Shown: positions 1-8,311 of the stretch, piece by piece
How positions within the stretch are numbered: the stretch's first letter is position 1
Layout of the letters: each line of letters begins with the position of its first letter
NCBI RefSeq assembly: GCF_900116555.1
Contig: NZ_FPAT01000002.1
Span: 434,001 to 498,000 of the forward strand
Origin: Actinopolyspora lacussalsi subsp. righensis
GTDB lineage: Bacteria > Actinomycetota > Actinomycetes > Mycobacteriales > Pseudonocardiaceae
DNA: 64,000 nt
Direction of reading: 5' to 3'
Notes under the pieces: generated by a model
Told to the model about the DNA's origin: nothing
What the model saw: the letters and a program-made list of their open reading frames with translations, nothing else
Databases searched by the model: none
Made by a program: the position numbers and the translations under genes

Positions 1-1362
1 TTCCTGGTCATCGGTATCGTCGATCACCAGACCGGCACCAGGGACATCCGTGAACTCTCGGGGGTCGGTCGCCGTCTTCCCTGGGTGGCCACGGTGGCGG
101 TGCTGGCCGCCATGTCCATGTCCGGCGTGCCTCCGATGATCGGCTTCGTGGCGAAGGAGGCCGCGTTCGAGGCCTATCTCGGCGTCGGACCCGCGGTCGC
201 GGTCGAGGCGGGGCTCGTACTGGGATCCGTGCTCACGGTGGCCTACACCGCACGACTGCTGGTCGGCGGTTTCGCCTCCAAGCGCGACACGATGCCCACC
301 GAGGTCCACCCCCCGCCCGCCGGGATGCTGCTCCCGCCCGCCGTCACGGCGCTGCTGTGCCTGGCGCTCGGAGTCGCCTACCCGGTGACCGACGAACTCG
401 CCGCCACCTACGCCGAACGAGCCGCGGGCCACTCCGGGGAATACCACCTGGGGCTCTGGCACGGCTTCAACCTCCCGCTGGTGTTCTCCCTGATCACACT
501 GCTCGGTGGCCTGACGCTCGCCGCCTACAACGCCGGACTGAACCGGTTGCGTGATCGGTTGCCGAGCCCGCTCGACGCCCAGCGCGGCTACGAACGCGTC
601 ATGGGCTCGCTGGAACGGCTCGCCGTCGGGGTCACCGGCCGAGTGCAGGTGGGTTCCCTGCCCACCTACCTCGGGGTCATCCTGCTCACGGTGCTGGTCG
701 TTCCCGGCTCGGTGCTGTTGATCAGGGTCACCCCGATCGAACAGCTGCGCTGGTGGGACAACGTGCTGCAACTGCCGCTGGCGCTGGTCATCCTGATCGC
801 CGCGGCAGGGGTGCTCCGCGCGACACGACGGATCACGGCGGTGCTGCTCGTGGGAGTCATCGGCTACGCCATCGGTGGGATGTTCATCGTCGGCGGCGGT
901 CCCGACCTCGCGCTGACCCAGTTCCTGGTGGAGACGCTGACGCTGATCGCGTTCGTGCTGGTGCTGCGCCGGTTGCCCGCCCGGTTCACCGATACCCCCT
1001 CCTCACGTCGGGTGCGGTTGCCGAAGGTGCTGATCTCGCTGGCGGGCGGGGTGTTCGTCGGGTTCGCCGCGCTGATCTTCAGCTCGGCGCGCGACACCCC
1101 CTCGGCGGTGAGCGGGGAGTACCTGGAACACGCGGAGGAGGGCACCTCCGCCACCAACGTGGTCAACGCGATCATCATCGACTTCCGTGCCTTCGACACC
1201 GTGGGCGAACTCTCGGTACTGGCCGTGGCCGCCACCGGAGTGGCCAGCCTGGTGCTCAGTGCCAGGTCCGCACGTCGCAGGAAACACGCCAGGTCCGACT
1301 GGGAATCCCTGTCCGCGGCCGGGCGGGCTCCCGACGAACGCGGCGGAAAGGGGCGCACATGA
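1..1362 (+). CDS. mrpA: Na+/H+ antiporter subunit A (MrpA/MnhA), C-terminal part
   Basis: This is the C-terminal part of the large MrpA subunit of the multi-subunit Mrp cation/proton antiporter, a membrane complex related to complex I. The reading frame is open from base 1, so the start lies outside the window; the GTG at 85 is internal. The visible part begins in a NuoL/ND5-like stretch (SGVPPMIGFVAKEAAF), has many hydrophobic helices, and ends with the MrpA-specific C-terminal domain (GGGPDLALTQFLVETLTLIA) and a basic tail. The stop overlaps the next start as ATGA, as expected in the conserved mrpABCDEFG operon. Function is known from the family; truncation is only due to the window edge. 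Confidence 0.93.
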   Translation, partial: FLVIGIVDHQTGTRDIRELSGVGRRLPWVATVAVLAAMSMSGVPPMIGFVAKEAAFEAYLGVGPAVAVEAGLVLGSVLTVAYTARLLVGGFASKRDTMPTEVHPPPAGMLLPPAVTALLCLALGVAYPVTDELAATYAERAAGHSGEYHLGLWHGFNLPLVFSLITLLGGLTLAAYNAGLNRLRDRLPSPLDAQRGYERVMGSLERLAVGVTGRVQVGSLPTYLGVILLTVLVVPGSVLLIRVTPIEQLRWWDNVLQLPLALVILIAAAGVLRATRRITAVLLVGVIGYAIGGMFIVGGGPDLALTQFLVETLTLIAFVLVLRRLPARFTDTPSSRRVRLPKVLISLAGGVFVGFAALIFSSARDTPSAVSGEYLEHAEEGTSATNVVNAIIIDFRAFDTVGELSVLAVAATGVASLVLSARSARRRKHARSDWESLSAAGRAPDERGGKGRT

Positions 1363-1925
1363 CCGATCCCCGAGCATCCGACGGGCGGAGCGAAGCGGCC
1401 GAGGGTGCCTGGTTCCACTCCGACGCCCCGGCCGAGCGCTGGTTGCTCTCCGGTTACAGCCGGGATCCCCGGGAGCGGACCATCCTGCTGGAGCTCGTCG
1501 CGCGCGTGGTGTTCCCGACAGTGATCGTCTTCTCGGTGTACCTGCTGTTCGCCGGGCACTACCGCTCCGGCGGCGGATTCAGCGGTGGTCTGGTGGCGGG
1601 GCAGGCGTTCGTGCTGCGCTATCTCGCGGGCGGCAGACTGGACGACAGCTCCACGGTGTCCATGCGCCCACCGGTGCTGATCGGGATCGGACTGACGACC
1701 GCCGTGCTCACCGGTCTGGTGCCGGTGCTGTTCGGCGGTGTGGTGCTGGAGAGCGCGAGCTTCACCTTCGCCGTCCCGCTGCTCGGCAAGATCAAGGTGG
1801 TAAGCAGTCTGTTCCTGGACATCGGTGTCTATCTGTTGATCCTCGGAGTGGTGCTCGATCTGCTGCGCACACTCGGATCGGGAATCGAGGCCGACATCGC
1901 CGCGCCGGGAGGTAGTCCGCGATGA
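1359..1925 (+). CDS. mrpB: Na+/H+ antiporter subunit B (MrpB/MnhB)
   Basis: A 188-residue membrane protein matching the MnhB/MrpB domain: after a hydrophilic N-terminus of about 50 residues it has four predicted helices, with the conserved loop GHYRSGGGFSGGLVAGQAF between the first two. The start at 1359 was chosen because ATGA overlaps the mrpA stop; an upstream GTG start in the same frame at 753 would lie entirely inside mrpA. MrpB is an obligatory subunit of the hetero-oligomeric antiporter. The next gene again overlaps by four bases, so expression is likely translationally coupled. Confidence 0.93.
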   Translation: MTDPRASDGRSEAAEGAWFHSDAPAERWLLSGYSRDPRERTILLELVARVVFPTVIVFSVYLLFAGHYRSGGGFSGGLVAGQAFVLRYLAGGRLDDSSTVSMRPPVLIGIGLTTAVLTGLVPVLFGGVVLESASFTFAVPLLGKIKVVSSLFLDIGVYLLILGVVLDLLRTLGSGIEADIAAPGGSPR

Positions 1926-2344
1926 ACACCGTGAACCTGACGATGGCGATCGTGCTCGGCGGGCTCTACGCCACCGGGTTCTACCTGCTGCTGCAGCGTT
2001 CCCTGATGCGCGTGCTGCTGGGCATAGTGATCCTCGGGCACGGCGCCAACCTGCTGTTGCAACTGGCGGGTGGCAGTCAGGCCGGACGCCCCCCGATGCT
2101 CGGCGATGCCCCGATCGAGCGGATGGCCGATCCGTTGCCGCAGGCCATGGCCCTCACGGCCATCGTCATCACCTTCGCCTTGACCACATTCCTGCTCGCT
2201 CTCGCTTATCGCGCCTGGCAGTTGCTCGGGCACGACGAGGTGCAGGACGACGTGGAGGACCGCAGGATCCGCAGGTTGGAGGCCGAGTTGGCCGAAGGGG
2301 ACGAGGAGACCGAGCGGGAACTGGATTCGGAGGCCACCCGGTGA
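1922..2344 (+). CDS. mrpC: Na+/H+ antiporter subunit C (MrpC/MnhC, NuoK-like)
   Basis: A 140-residue protein with three hydrophobic helices and the NuoK-like sequence LGIVILGHGANLLL, followed by a charged C-terminal tail of about 30 residues (rich in Glu, Asp and Arg) that is longer than in many MrpC proteins. MrpC is the homologue of complex I subunit NuoK and forms part of the ion-translocating membrane arm. It sits between mrpB and mrpD with four-base overlaps on both sides. Confidence 0.93.
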   Translation: MNTVNLTMAIVLGGLYATGFYLLLQRSLMRVLLGIVILGHGANLLLQLAGGSQAGRPPMLGDAPIERMADPLPQAMALTAIVITFALTTFLLALAYRAWQLLGHDEVQDDVEDRRIRRLEAELAEGDEETERELDSEATR

Positions 2345-3876
2345 GCGAACTGGTAGCCGTTCCGGTGCTGCTTCCGCTGGCGGCGGCCGGACTGTCCATG
2401 GCGTTCGGACGGTTCGCCGACGTGCAACGCCTGCTCGGGCTGCTGGTGCTCGGCGTGATCGTCGTGGACGCGGCGGTGCTGCTGTACTTCGCCGACGTGC
2501 ACGGACCGCTGGTGCTGCACCTCGGCGGTTGGGCCGCTCCGGTGGGGATCGCGCTCGTGGCCGACCGGCTGGCCGCGCTGCTGCTGCTGATCAGCGTGGT
2601 CGTGATGTTCGCGGTGCTGCTGTACTCCATCGGCCAGCGCATCACCGACTACGGGCGCGGAACCGCCAGCACCACCTTCCACCCCATCTACCTGGTGCTG
2701 TGCTCGGGAGTGTCACTGGCCTACTTGACCGGTGACCTGTTCAACCTGTTCGTGGCGTTCGAGATCATGCTCGCCTCCTCCTACGTGCTGATCAACCGGC
2801 GAACCACCGCGAGCCGGGTGCGGGCGGGGATGACCTACACGATCGTGAGCCTGTCCTCCTCGGTGCTGTTCCTGACCATGATCGGGCTGGTCTACGCCGC
2901 CACCGGCACGGTGAGCCTGGCCGACCTCGCCCTGGAGATGGGGCAACTGCCGCCCGCGCCGGTGCGCGCGCTCGCGTTGCTGATGGTCATCGTGTTCGGC
3001 GTCAAGTCGGCCATGGTTCCGCTGCACTTCTGGCTGCCGGACAGCTACCCCAACGCGCCCGCGCCGATCACCGCCATCCTCGCCGCGTTGCTGACCAAGG
3101 TCGGTATCTACGCCATGATCCGCACCCAGATCCTGGTCTTCGAGCGCGAACCGAGCTGGCCGCTGATGCTCACGCTGGCGATGGCGACGATGATCGTCGG
3201 CGCGCTCGGCGCGCTCGCGCAGAACGACCTCAACCGGATGCTGTCGTTCCTGCTCGTGAGCCACATCGGGTTCATGCTGTTCGGACTCGGCGTCTACGAC
3301 ATCGCCGGCCTGACCGGGGTGATCCTCTACATCGTGCACCACATCACGGTGCAGGCCACGCTGTTCCTGGTCAGCGGTCTCATCACCCGCTACACCGGAA
3401 CGGTCGCGCTGAGCAGGATGGGTGGCCTGGCCAAGATATCCCCGCTGGTGGCCGTGCTGTTCGCCGTGCCAGCGTTGAGCCTGGCCGGGGTTCCCCCGTT
3501 CTCCGGCTTCGTCGCCAAGCTCGCGTTGCTGCGTTCCGGGATCGGGGTCGGCACCGTGTGGGGCTACGTGGCCACCGGTGTCGTGGTACTGACCAGCCTG
3601 CTCACGCTCTACGCGGTGGCCCGGGTGTGGAGCCGGGCCTTCTGGGGCCAGGTGCGTGAGCCCGAGGGCGATCCCGACCCCACCGACGAGCTCGTCGTCG
3701 GTACCGGGGACACCTCGCCGGGGATGGTGCGGGCCACCGGGGTGCTGGTGCTGTCCACCGTGCTCGTCGCGGCACTCGCCGGACCGCTCGCCGAGGTCAG
3801 CCAACGTGCCGCCACCGACCTGATCACCGGGGAGGCCTACCGCACGGCGGTGTTGGGAGGTGATTCCGGTGGTTGA
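2341..3876 (+). CDS. mrpD: Na+/H+ antiporter subunit D (MrpD/MnhD)
   Basis: A 511-residue polytopic protein of the proton-translocating NuoN/MrpD family. The sequence shows the family signatures LTGDLFNLFVAFEIMLASSY with its key glutamate, VKSAMVPLHFWLPDSYPNAP with the conserved lysine and histidine, and a C-terminal LAGVPPFSGFVAK segment. The GTG start overlaps the mrpC stop. It is expected to form one of the proton channels of the complex at the plasma membrane. Confidence 0.95.
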   Translation: MSELVAVPVLLPLAAAGLSMAFGRFADVQRLLGLLVLGVIVVDAAVLLYFADVHGPLVLHLGGWAAPVGIALVADRLAALLLLISVVVMFAVLLYSIGQRITDYGRGTASTTFHPIYLVLCSGVSLAYLTGDLFNLFVAFEIMLASSYVLINRRTTASRVRAGMTYTIVSLSSSVLFLTMIGLVYAATGTVSLADLALEMGQLPPAPVRALALLMVIVFGVKSAMVPLHFWLPDSYPNAPAPITAILAALLTKVGIYAMIRTQILVFEREPSWPLMLTLAMATMIVGALGALAQNDLNRMLSFLLVSHIGFMLFGLGVYDIAGLTGVILYIVHHITVQATLFLVSGLITRYTGTVALSRMGGLAKISPLVAVLFAVPALSLAGVPPFSGFVAKLALLRSGIGVGTVWGYVATGVVVLTSLLTLYAVARVWSRAFWGQVREPEGDPDPTDELVVGTGDTSPGMVRATGVLVLSTVLVAALAGPLAEVSQRAATDLITGEAYRTAVLGGDSGG

Positions 3877-4483
3877 TCCCGAACCGCGCCACCGGCACCG
3901 GCGCCGCCGTGGCGGCGAGCACGTGATCAGCAGACGGCACCCGGTCGGGAGAGCCGTCCGCAGGTTGCCGTTGCTGGTCTGGTTGGTGCTGGTCTGGTTG
4001 CTGCTCTGGGGGACCTACGATTTCGGCACGGTTTTCTTCGGGATCGTGGTGGGGCTGCTCGTCATCGGGTTCTTCCCGGCACCGCCGATCGCCACCGACA
4101 TCCGGTTGCGTCCACTGCGCGCCGGTCAGCTCGTGCTCTTCCTGGCATGGGATCTGGTGGTCTCCACGGGGCGGGTGGCTTTCGAGGCGATCGTGCGGGG
4201 ACCACGAGTGCGGGCGTCGATCGTGGCGGTGACGCTGGTAACCGACTCGGACCACCTGATGGCCATGGTGGCCAACGCGGTTTCGCTCGCCCCCGGCAAT
4301 TTCGTGTTGCAGATCGATCGGGCCAACCGGATCTGTTACGTCTACGCGCTCGGTGCGGGGGCACACGCCACCGAGCGGGTGCGGCGTGAGGTGCTCGGCT
4401 GGGAACGCCGGGTGGTTCGCGCGGTGGGAACGGGCGAGCAGGTGCGGATGGTGGATCGGAATCATCGGTCGGAGGTCGGATGA
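3869..4483 (+). CDS. mrpE: Na+/H+ antiporter subunit E (MrpE/MnhE)
   Basis: A small membrane protein (204 residues) of the MrpE family with a basic N-terminal tail and two closely spaced hydrophobic helices (PLLVWLVLVWLLLWGTYDFG), then a cytoplasmic domain containing MVANAVSLAPGNFVL, the typical family motif. The GTG at 3869 is preferred over the in-frame GTG at 3860 because GGGAGG at 3855-3860 then has about eight bases of spacing and the start overlaps the mrpD stop. The N-terminal run of Arg and His is richer than usual. Confidence 0.9.
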   Translation: MVDPEPRHRHRRRRGGEHVISRRHPVGRAVRRLPLLVWLVLVWLLLWGTYDFGTVFFGIVVGLLVIGFFPAPPIATDIRLRPLRAGQLVLFLAWDLVVSTGRVAFEAIVRGPRVRASIVAVTLVTDSDHLMAMVANAVSLAPGNFVLQIDRANRICYVYALGAGAHATERVRREVLGWERRVVRAVGTGEQVRMVDRNHRSEVG

Positions 4484-4749
4484 TGGGCGTGGTGTTCGCT
4501 ATCACATTCGGTTTGTTGTGTCTGGCCGGATTGCTTTCTCTGGGTCGTTTGCTGCTCGGACGGGGCACTTTGGATCGCATAGTGGCGTTGGACGTGTTCA
4601 TCACGTTGATCGTCGCCGCCACATGTGTGGGGATGGGCATGAACGAGGACGGATCGAATGTCGCGTTGGCCGCGGCATTCGCCCTGCTGGCGTTTATCGG
4701 TTCGGTCAGCGCCGCTCGTCTCGTCGAGAAGAAGGAGTCGCATCGATGA
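4480..4749 (+). CDS. mrpF: Na+/H+ antiporter subunit F (MrpF/MnhF)
   Basis: An 89-residue protein with three hydrophobic segments matching MrpF, including RGTLDRIVALDVF, the conserved polar stretch after the first helix. It starts at ATG 4480 in an ATGA overlap with mrpE; a second ATG follows immediately and may be used instead. MrpF is a small structural subunit needed for assembly and activity of the Mrp complex. Confidence 0.9.
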   Translation: MMGVVFAITFGLLCLAGLLSLGRLLLGRGTLDRIVALDVFITLIVAATCVGMGMNEDGSNVALAAAFALLAFIGSVSAARLVEKKESHR

Positions 4750-5096
4750 GCTGGCTGGATCTGTTCTCAGCGGTATGTCTGATAGCCGGTGCCGTGTCCT
4801 GTCTGTTCGGTGCGATAGGATTGTTGACTTTTCCCGATGTCGCGGCCCGGCTGCAGGCGGCGACCAAGCCACAAACCCTCGGACTCGTGCTGATACTGCT
4901 CGGCAGCGCGGTCCATCTGGAAGTGCGATACGCCTCGGGGCTCATTCTGGTCGGCCTGTTCCAGGCCATAACGGCACCGGTGTTGGCCCAGCTCGTCGGG
5001 CGTGCCGCCTATCGAGCGGGCAGCGTTCGCCGTGAAACTCTCGACACCGACCACCTTGCGCGGCGGATCGAACACGAACACGGCCGGACTTTGTGA
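4746..5096 (+). CDS. mrpG: Na+/H+ antiporter subunit G (MrpG/MnhG)
   Basis: A 116-residue protein and the last gene of the mrp operon. It has three hydrophobic segments and the MrpG-type sequence GAIGLLTFPDVAARLQAATKPQ in two adjoining pieces, with the conserved Phe-Pro-Asp and Lys-Pro. The ATG at 4746 overlaps the mrpF stop (ATGA); longer in-frame starts would lie inside mrpE/mrpF. With this gene the operon holds all seven subunits, so a functional antiporter is expected. Confidence 0.9.
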   Translation: MSWLDLFSAVCLIAGAVSCLFGAIGLLTFPDVAARLQAATKPQTLGLVLILLGSAVHLEVRYASGLILVGLFQAITAPVLAQLVGRAAYRAGSVRRETLDTDHLARRIEHEHGRTL

Positions 5097-5303
5097 CCGG
5101 CGACATTTTTCGTGTTTCAACTGCATATCGTTTGGCGCTGGAGTTTCACATTCGGCGGAACAGTCTTTACCGTGGTTCGCTGTGATATGCGGTCCGCGCT
5201 GGGGAAGCCACCACAGTGGCCGAACGCGTCCGTTGCGATCTTTGGTTGCTTACGGCGCAGATGGCAATTGTGTCGATATGCGCTGGAAAGGTGACGTACA
5301 GTA

Positions 5304-6968
5304 ATGAAACACCATCTGAAAGAGCACACCAATCCCCCGGTGTTCATCACCTCGGGGATCCTGGTGATCGCTTTCGTGCTTTGGGGCGTGCTCGCACCGT
5401 CGAATCTGGACACCGTCTCAAGCAATGTGAATAGCTTCATCACCACCAACTTCGAGTGGCTCTACATCCTCTCGGCCACGTTCTTCGTGGTCTTCGTGCT
5501 GGCGATCATGGTCAGTCGATTCGGCACGATCCGGATCGGTCCCCCGGAATCCCGGCCGGAGTACAGCAATCTCGCCTGGTTCGCGATGCTGTTCACCGCC
5601 GGCATGGGGATCGGCCTGGTCTTCTACGCCGTCGCCGAGCCGGTCTGGCACTTCGGGAACCCGCCGATCGGTGAGGCCGACACCCAGGCCGCGGCGCAAC
5701 GCGCGATGAACTTCACGTTCTTCCACTGGGGCTTGCATCCGTGGGCGATCTACATCGTGCTCGGCCTCGCACTGGGCTACTTCGCTTTCCGCAAGGGCCT
5801 GCCGCTGCGTCCGGCCGCCGCCTTCTACCCGCTGATCGGCAACTGGGTCTACCGCTGGCCGGGCCACATCGTCGACGTGCTCGCGGTGTTCGGCACGCTG
5901 TTCGGCCTAGCGACCTCGCTGGGGCTCGGCGGTAACCAGGTCGGTGCCGGTCTCAACGCGGTGTTCGGCATCGAGAACACCACGATGCTGCAGGTCATCA
6001 TCATCCTGGCGATCACCGCGGTTGCCGTTGTCTCGGTCATGTTCGGCATCGACAAGGGCATCCGGAACCTCTCGCTGATCAACCTGTGGTTGGCGTTCAT
6101 CCTGATGCTGTTCGTGTTCTTCTTCGGTCCCACGCTGGACCTGCTGAACATGCTGGCCAGCAACGTCGGCTACTACTTCCAGCACCTGCCGGAACTGAGC
6201 TTCCAGACCTTCCCGAACAACGGCAACGGCAGCGCCCAGGAGTGGCAGGCCGGCTGGACGCTGTTCTACTGGGGCTGGTGGATCGCCTGGTCACCGTTCG
6301 TGGGTATGTTCATCGCCCGGATCTCCTACGGCCGGACGATCCGCAACTTCATCGGCGGCGCCATGTTCGCCCCGGTCGGTGCCTCCTTCGTGTGGCTGAG
6401 CATCTTCGGCAACTCCGGCCTGCGTAGTGTGCTCTCCGGCTCCGAGGACGGTCAGGCACTCGTCGACGCCGGGTTCAACAAGGCGATGTTCGTGCTGCTG
6501 GACCAGCTTCCGGTGGCCGACATCATCTCGGTCCTCGCCTCCGTACTCGCGGTCGTCGTGATCGTGCTGTTCTTCGCCACCTCCTCGGACTCCGGCTCGC
6601 TGGTGGTCGACATCCTCACCAACGGCGGCGACCCGAACCCGAAGTGGCAGCAGCGACTGTTCTGGGCGATCGCGGAAGGTGTCATCGCCTGCGTGCTGCT
6701 CGCCGCCGGTGCGGCCAGCGGTGCCGACGCGCTGAGCGCGTTGCAGACCGCCTCGATCGTGACCGGGCTGCCGTTCTGCATCGTGCTGCTGCTGATGTGC
6801 CTGGGTATCGCCAAGGCACTCAGCCAGGAGCGGCCCAACCTGGCCGTGCAGCGTGAGCCCAGCCCGGTGGAGGGCATCCGCAGCAGTGCTGCCAGGACGC
6901 GCTCGGGCGCGAGCACCGGTAGTGGTTCCGGTTCGGACGGCTCCGGCAAGAAGGACTCCGACTCCTGA
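5304..6968 (+). CDS. BCCT-family betaine/choline/carnitine transporter
   Basis: A 554-residue, 12-helix secondary transporter of the BCCT family, which imports trimethylammonium osmolytes such as glycine betaine with Na+ (or H+). The glycine-rich stretch AGMGIGLVFYAVAEPVWHF and the family signature GWTLFYWGWWIAWSPFVGM are present. The Na+ coupling suggested by the Gly-Met-Gly-Ile-Gly motif fits the Mrp Na+ extruder just upstream. The ~200-bp gap between mrpG and the ATG, with GAAAGG about ten bases before the start, allows its own promoter. The last 45 residues are a Ser/Gly-rich hydrophilic tail. The exact substrate cannot be told from sequence. A strong terminator follows. Confidence 0.92.
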   Translation: MKHHLKEHTNPPVFITSGILVIAFVLWGVLAPSNLDTVSSNVNSFITTNFEWLYILSATFFVVFVLAIMVSRFGTIRIGPPESRPEYSNLAWFAMLFTAGMGIGLVFYAVAEPVWHFGNPPIGEADTQAAAQRAMNFTFFHWGLHPWAIYIVLGLALGYFAFRKGLPLRPAAAFYPLIGNWVYRWPGHIVDVLAVFGTLFGLATSLGLGGNQVGAGLNAVFGIENTTMLQVIIILAITAVAVVSVMFGIDKGIRNLSLINLWLAFILMLFVFFFGPTLDLLNMLASNVGYYFQHLPELSFQTFPNNGNGSAQEWQAGWTLFYWGWWIAWSPFVGMFIARISYGRTIRNFIGGAMFAPVGASFVWLSIFGNSGLRSVLSGSEDGQALVDAGFNKAMFVLLDQLPVADIISVLASVLAVVVIVLFFATSSDSGSLVVDILTNGGDPNPKWQQRLFWAIAEGVIACVLLAAGAASGADALSALQTASIVTGLPFCIVLLLMCLGIAKALSQERPNLAVQREPSPVEGIRSSAARTRSGASTGSGSGSDGSGKKDSDS

Positions 6969-6992
6969 GCCGAGCCCGTTCGCCGAAACAAG

Positions 6993-7036
6993 CGGGGCTT
7001 CCCGGCCGCACCGGCCGGGAAGCCCCGTTTTCTTTT
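6993..7036 (+). terminator. Rho-independent terminator after the BCCT gene
   Basis: A perfect 16-bp inverted repeat (6993-7008 with 7012-7027, arm CGGGGCTTCCCGGCCG) with a three-base loop is followed by a T-rich run, TTTTCTTTT, at 7028-7036. It starts 25 bases after the BCCT stop codon. Confidence 0.92.
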
Positions 7037-7067
7037 CGAGAGTGCTGGGGGCGGCGTAGGTGGGTGC

Positions 7068-7221
7068 TTGGCGGAACCTCTCGCACGGCTCTCGCCGCGG
7101 GGCCGGCGATATCGGGTAGCGACCTACACAACGCCTCCGGCGTCCTCGCGAGAGCCGCACGGGAGAACCCGCGGTCGGTCCTGCTGCGAGGGTGGTCGGA
7201 GTTCGGCACTGCGTCGAAGTG
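7068..7221 (+). repeat. Structured dispersed repeat, family R1, full-length copy 1
   Basis: This intergenic element matches the copy at 50179-50330 (opposite strand) over nearly all of its length. Nested pairings from outside in: GCGG with CCGC, a symmetrical AAC/AAC internal loop, CTCTCG with CGGGAG, GGCTCTCGC with GCGAGAGCC, GCCGG with CCGGC, and a tip hairpin GTAG-CGAC-CTAC at about 7117-7128. Beyond the hairpin a 3' part of about 45 bp (TGCGAGGGTGGTCGGAGTTC) is also shared with the 50-kb copy. No open reading frame is supported inside it. Confidence 0.8.
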
Positions 7222-7227
7222 ACGCGG

Positions 7228-7245
7228 CGATTTCGCGGGAAATCG
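7228..7245. repeat. 18-nt palindromic repeat, family P2
   Basis: CGATTTCGCGGGAAATCG, a near-perfect palindrome flanked by GCGG and ACGG. It is one of eleven intergenic copies in the window with consensus CGATTTC(G/T)CG(A/G)GAAATCG. It lies directly after the R1 repeat. Confidence 0.7.
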
Positions 7246-7537
7246 ACGGCGCTCGGAGTGCGGGGAGCCGACCGATGTACCTGGGGACCGTGTGGCGGTT
7301 TTCACAGGGGCGGTTCCCTCGTCCGGTCGGTTTCCGCCTCGGCTGCACGTTCGAAGCTTTACACGTTCGAGTGACCATTGATGGTCGTTCTGCTCCGATC
7401 TGGGGGATTTTTCGCTGAAAAGTCACTCATGGTGCCCAATATGGTGCAATGGTCACACTTAAGAGTGGCCACGGTTGGAGGTTCGGTTGTCTGTTGCGTG
7501 TGCTGTCCGAAAGCGACCCACGAGAGCAGGCGATCGT

Positions 7538-7906
7538 GTGACCGAAGCCACGCGACGCCGCTCGGCGCCGGTGCGCCTGTTCTGCTCGTTGCTGTTCTGC
7601 TTCGCGATCCTCCTCGCGGGGCAGTCCGGAGTCGCGGTGGCCGTCGAATCCCAAGTCCGTCCGGTGGTGGCCGAGTCCGCCACCTCCGAAAGTCCGAGCC
7701 GCGCAGCGCGCGGCGTCGCGTCGCGTGAGGACGGTCACACGTTGGCGCAGTCGGAGGGGAACTCGCCCTCCGACGATTCCGAGGGCGAGCAGGACCGCAG
7801 AACCGTGATCGGCGCGCTCGGTGTCGTCCTCGTCGTCGGGGTGCTGTTGCTCCGCCGCAAGCGCGGCAAGCAGTCGCTCATGGTTCGGTGGCGCAAACGC
7901 AGCTGA
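7538..7906 (+). CDS. Small membrane-anchored protein of unknown function
   Basis: A 122-residue protein I do not recognise. The GTG at 7538 is preferred over an upstream in-frame start at 7475 because it has GAGCAGG just before it and gives a clean signal-type N-terminus: basic residues, then LFCSLLFCFAILLAGQSGVAVA. The middle is hydrophilic, Ser/Glu/Asp-rich and probably extracytoplasmic. A second hydrophobic helix (VIGALGVVLVVGVLLL) precedes a strongly basic tail (RRKRGK). This layout resembles a surface protein with a sorting-type C-terminus, but there is no LPXTG motif. Confidence 0.55.
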   Translation: MTEATRRRSAPVRLFCSLLFCFAILLAGQSGVAVAVESQVRPVVAESATSESPSRAARGVASREDGHTLAQSEGNSPSDDSEGEQDRRTVIGALGVVLVVGVLLLRRKRGKQSLMVRWRKRS

Positions 7907-8311
7907 ACCCCCGCTTAACGGAACTCACGGTCTGTTTTGCGTGAATTTTCCGTCACTTGGACTAGACCTGAGCGAAATCCTGTGGGAGTTTCACAGTCGA
8001 CGGATCGCGTGGCGAACCGACGACACTGTGACGTTGTCGGAATTCGCCTCTCGACTTCGGGCACTGGCCCGGAGAAGTGGGTCGGCGCCGGGAAGCCCCC
8101 CGACCGGTGCCGATCCACCCGACACCCCCGGCCCACAGCGCGCAGTCGCCCGATGGCGCCGCTCGTTCACCGTTGGCCGTGTGACGGCTTCGTCCGGTCT
8201 TCGGTCCCCCTGAACTCCTTCACCCGTTCGGCGCGCCGAAGCGACCGGTGAGCTATCCGAGGCGCGTCCGAGGCGGCCACGAGTGCTCGTATCCTGCACT
8301 ATGGGTCGCAA
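7907..8311. other. Non-coding stretch before the amidohydrolase pair
   Basis: About 400 bases with several open frames in both directions, none of which has a credible protein composition or ribosome site. I see no repeat of the R1 or P2 families and no convincing terminator here. It probably holds the promoter for the downstream M20 genes. Confidence 0.4.
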
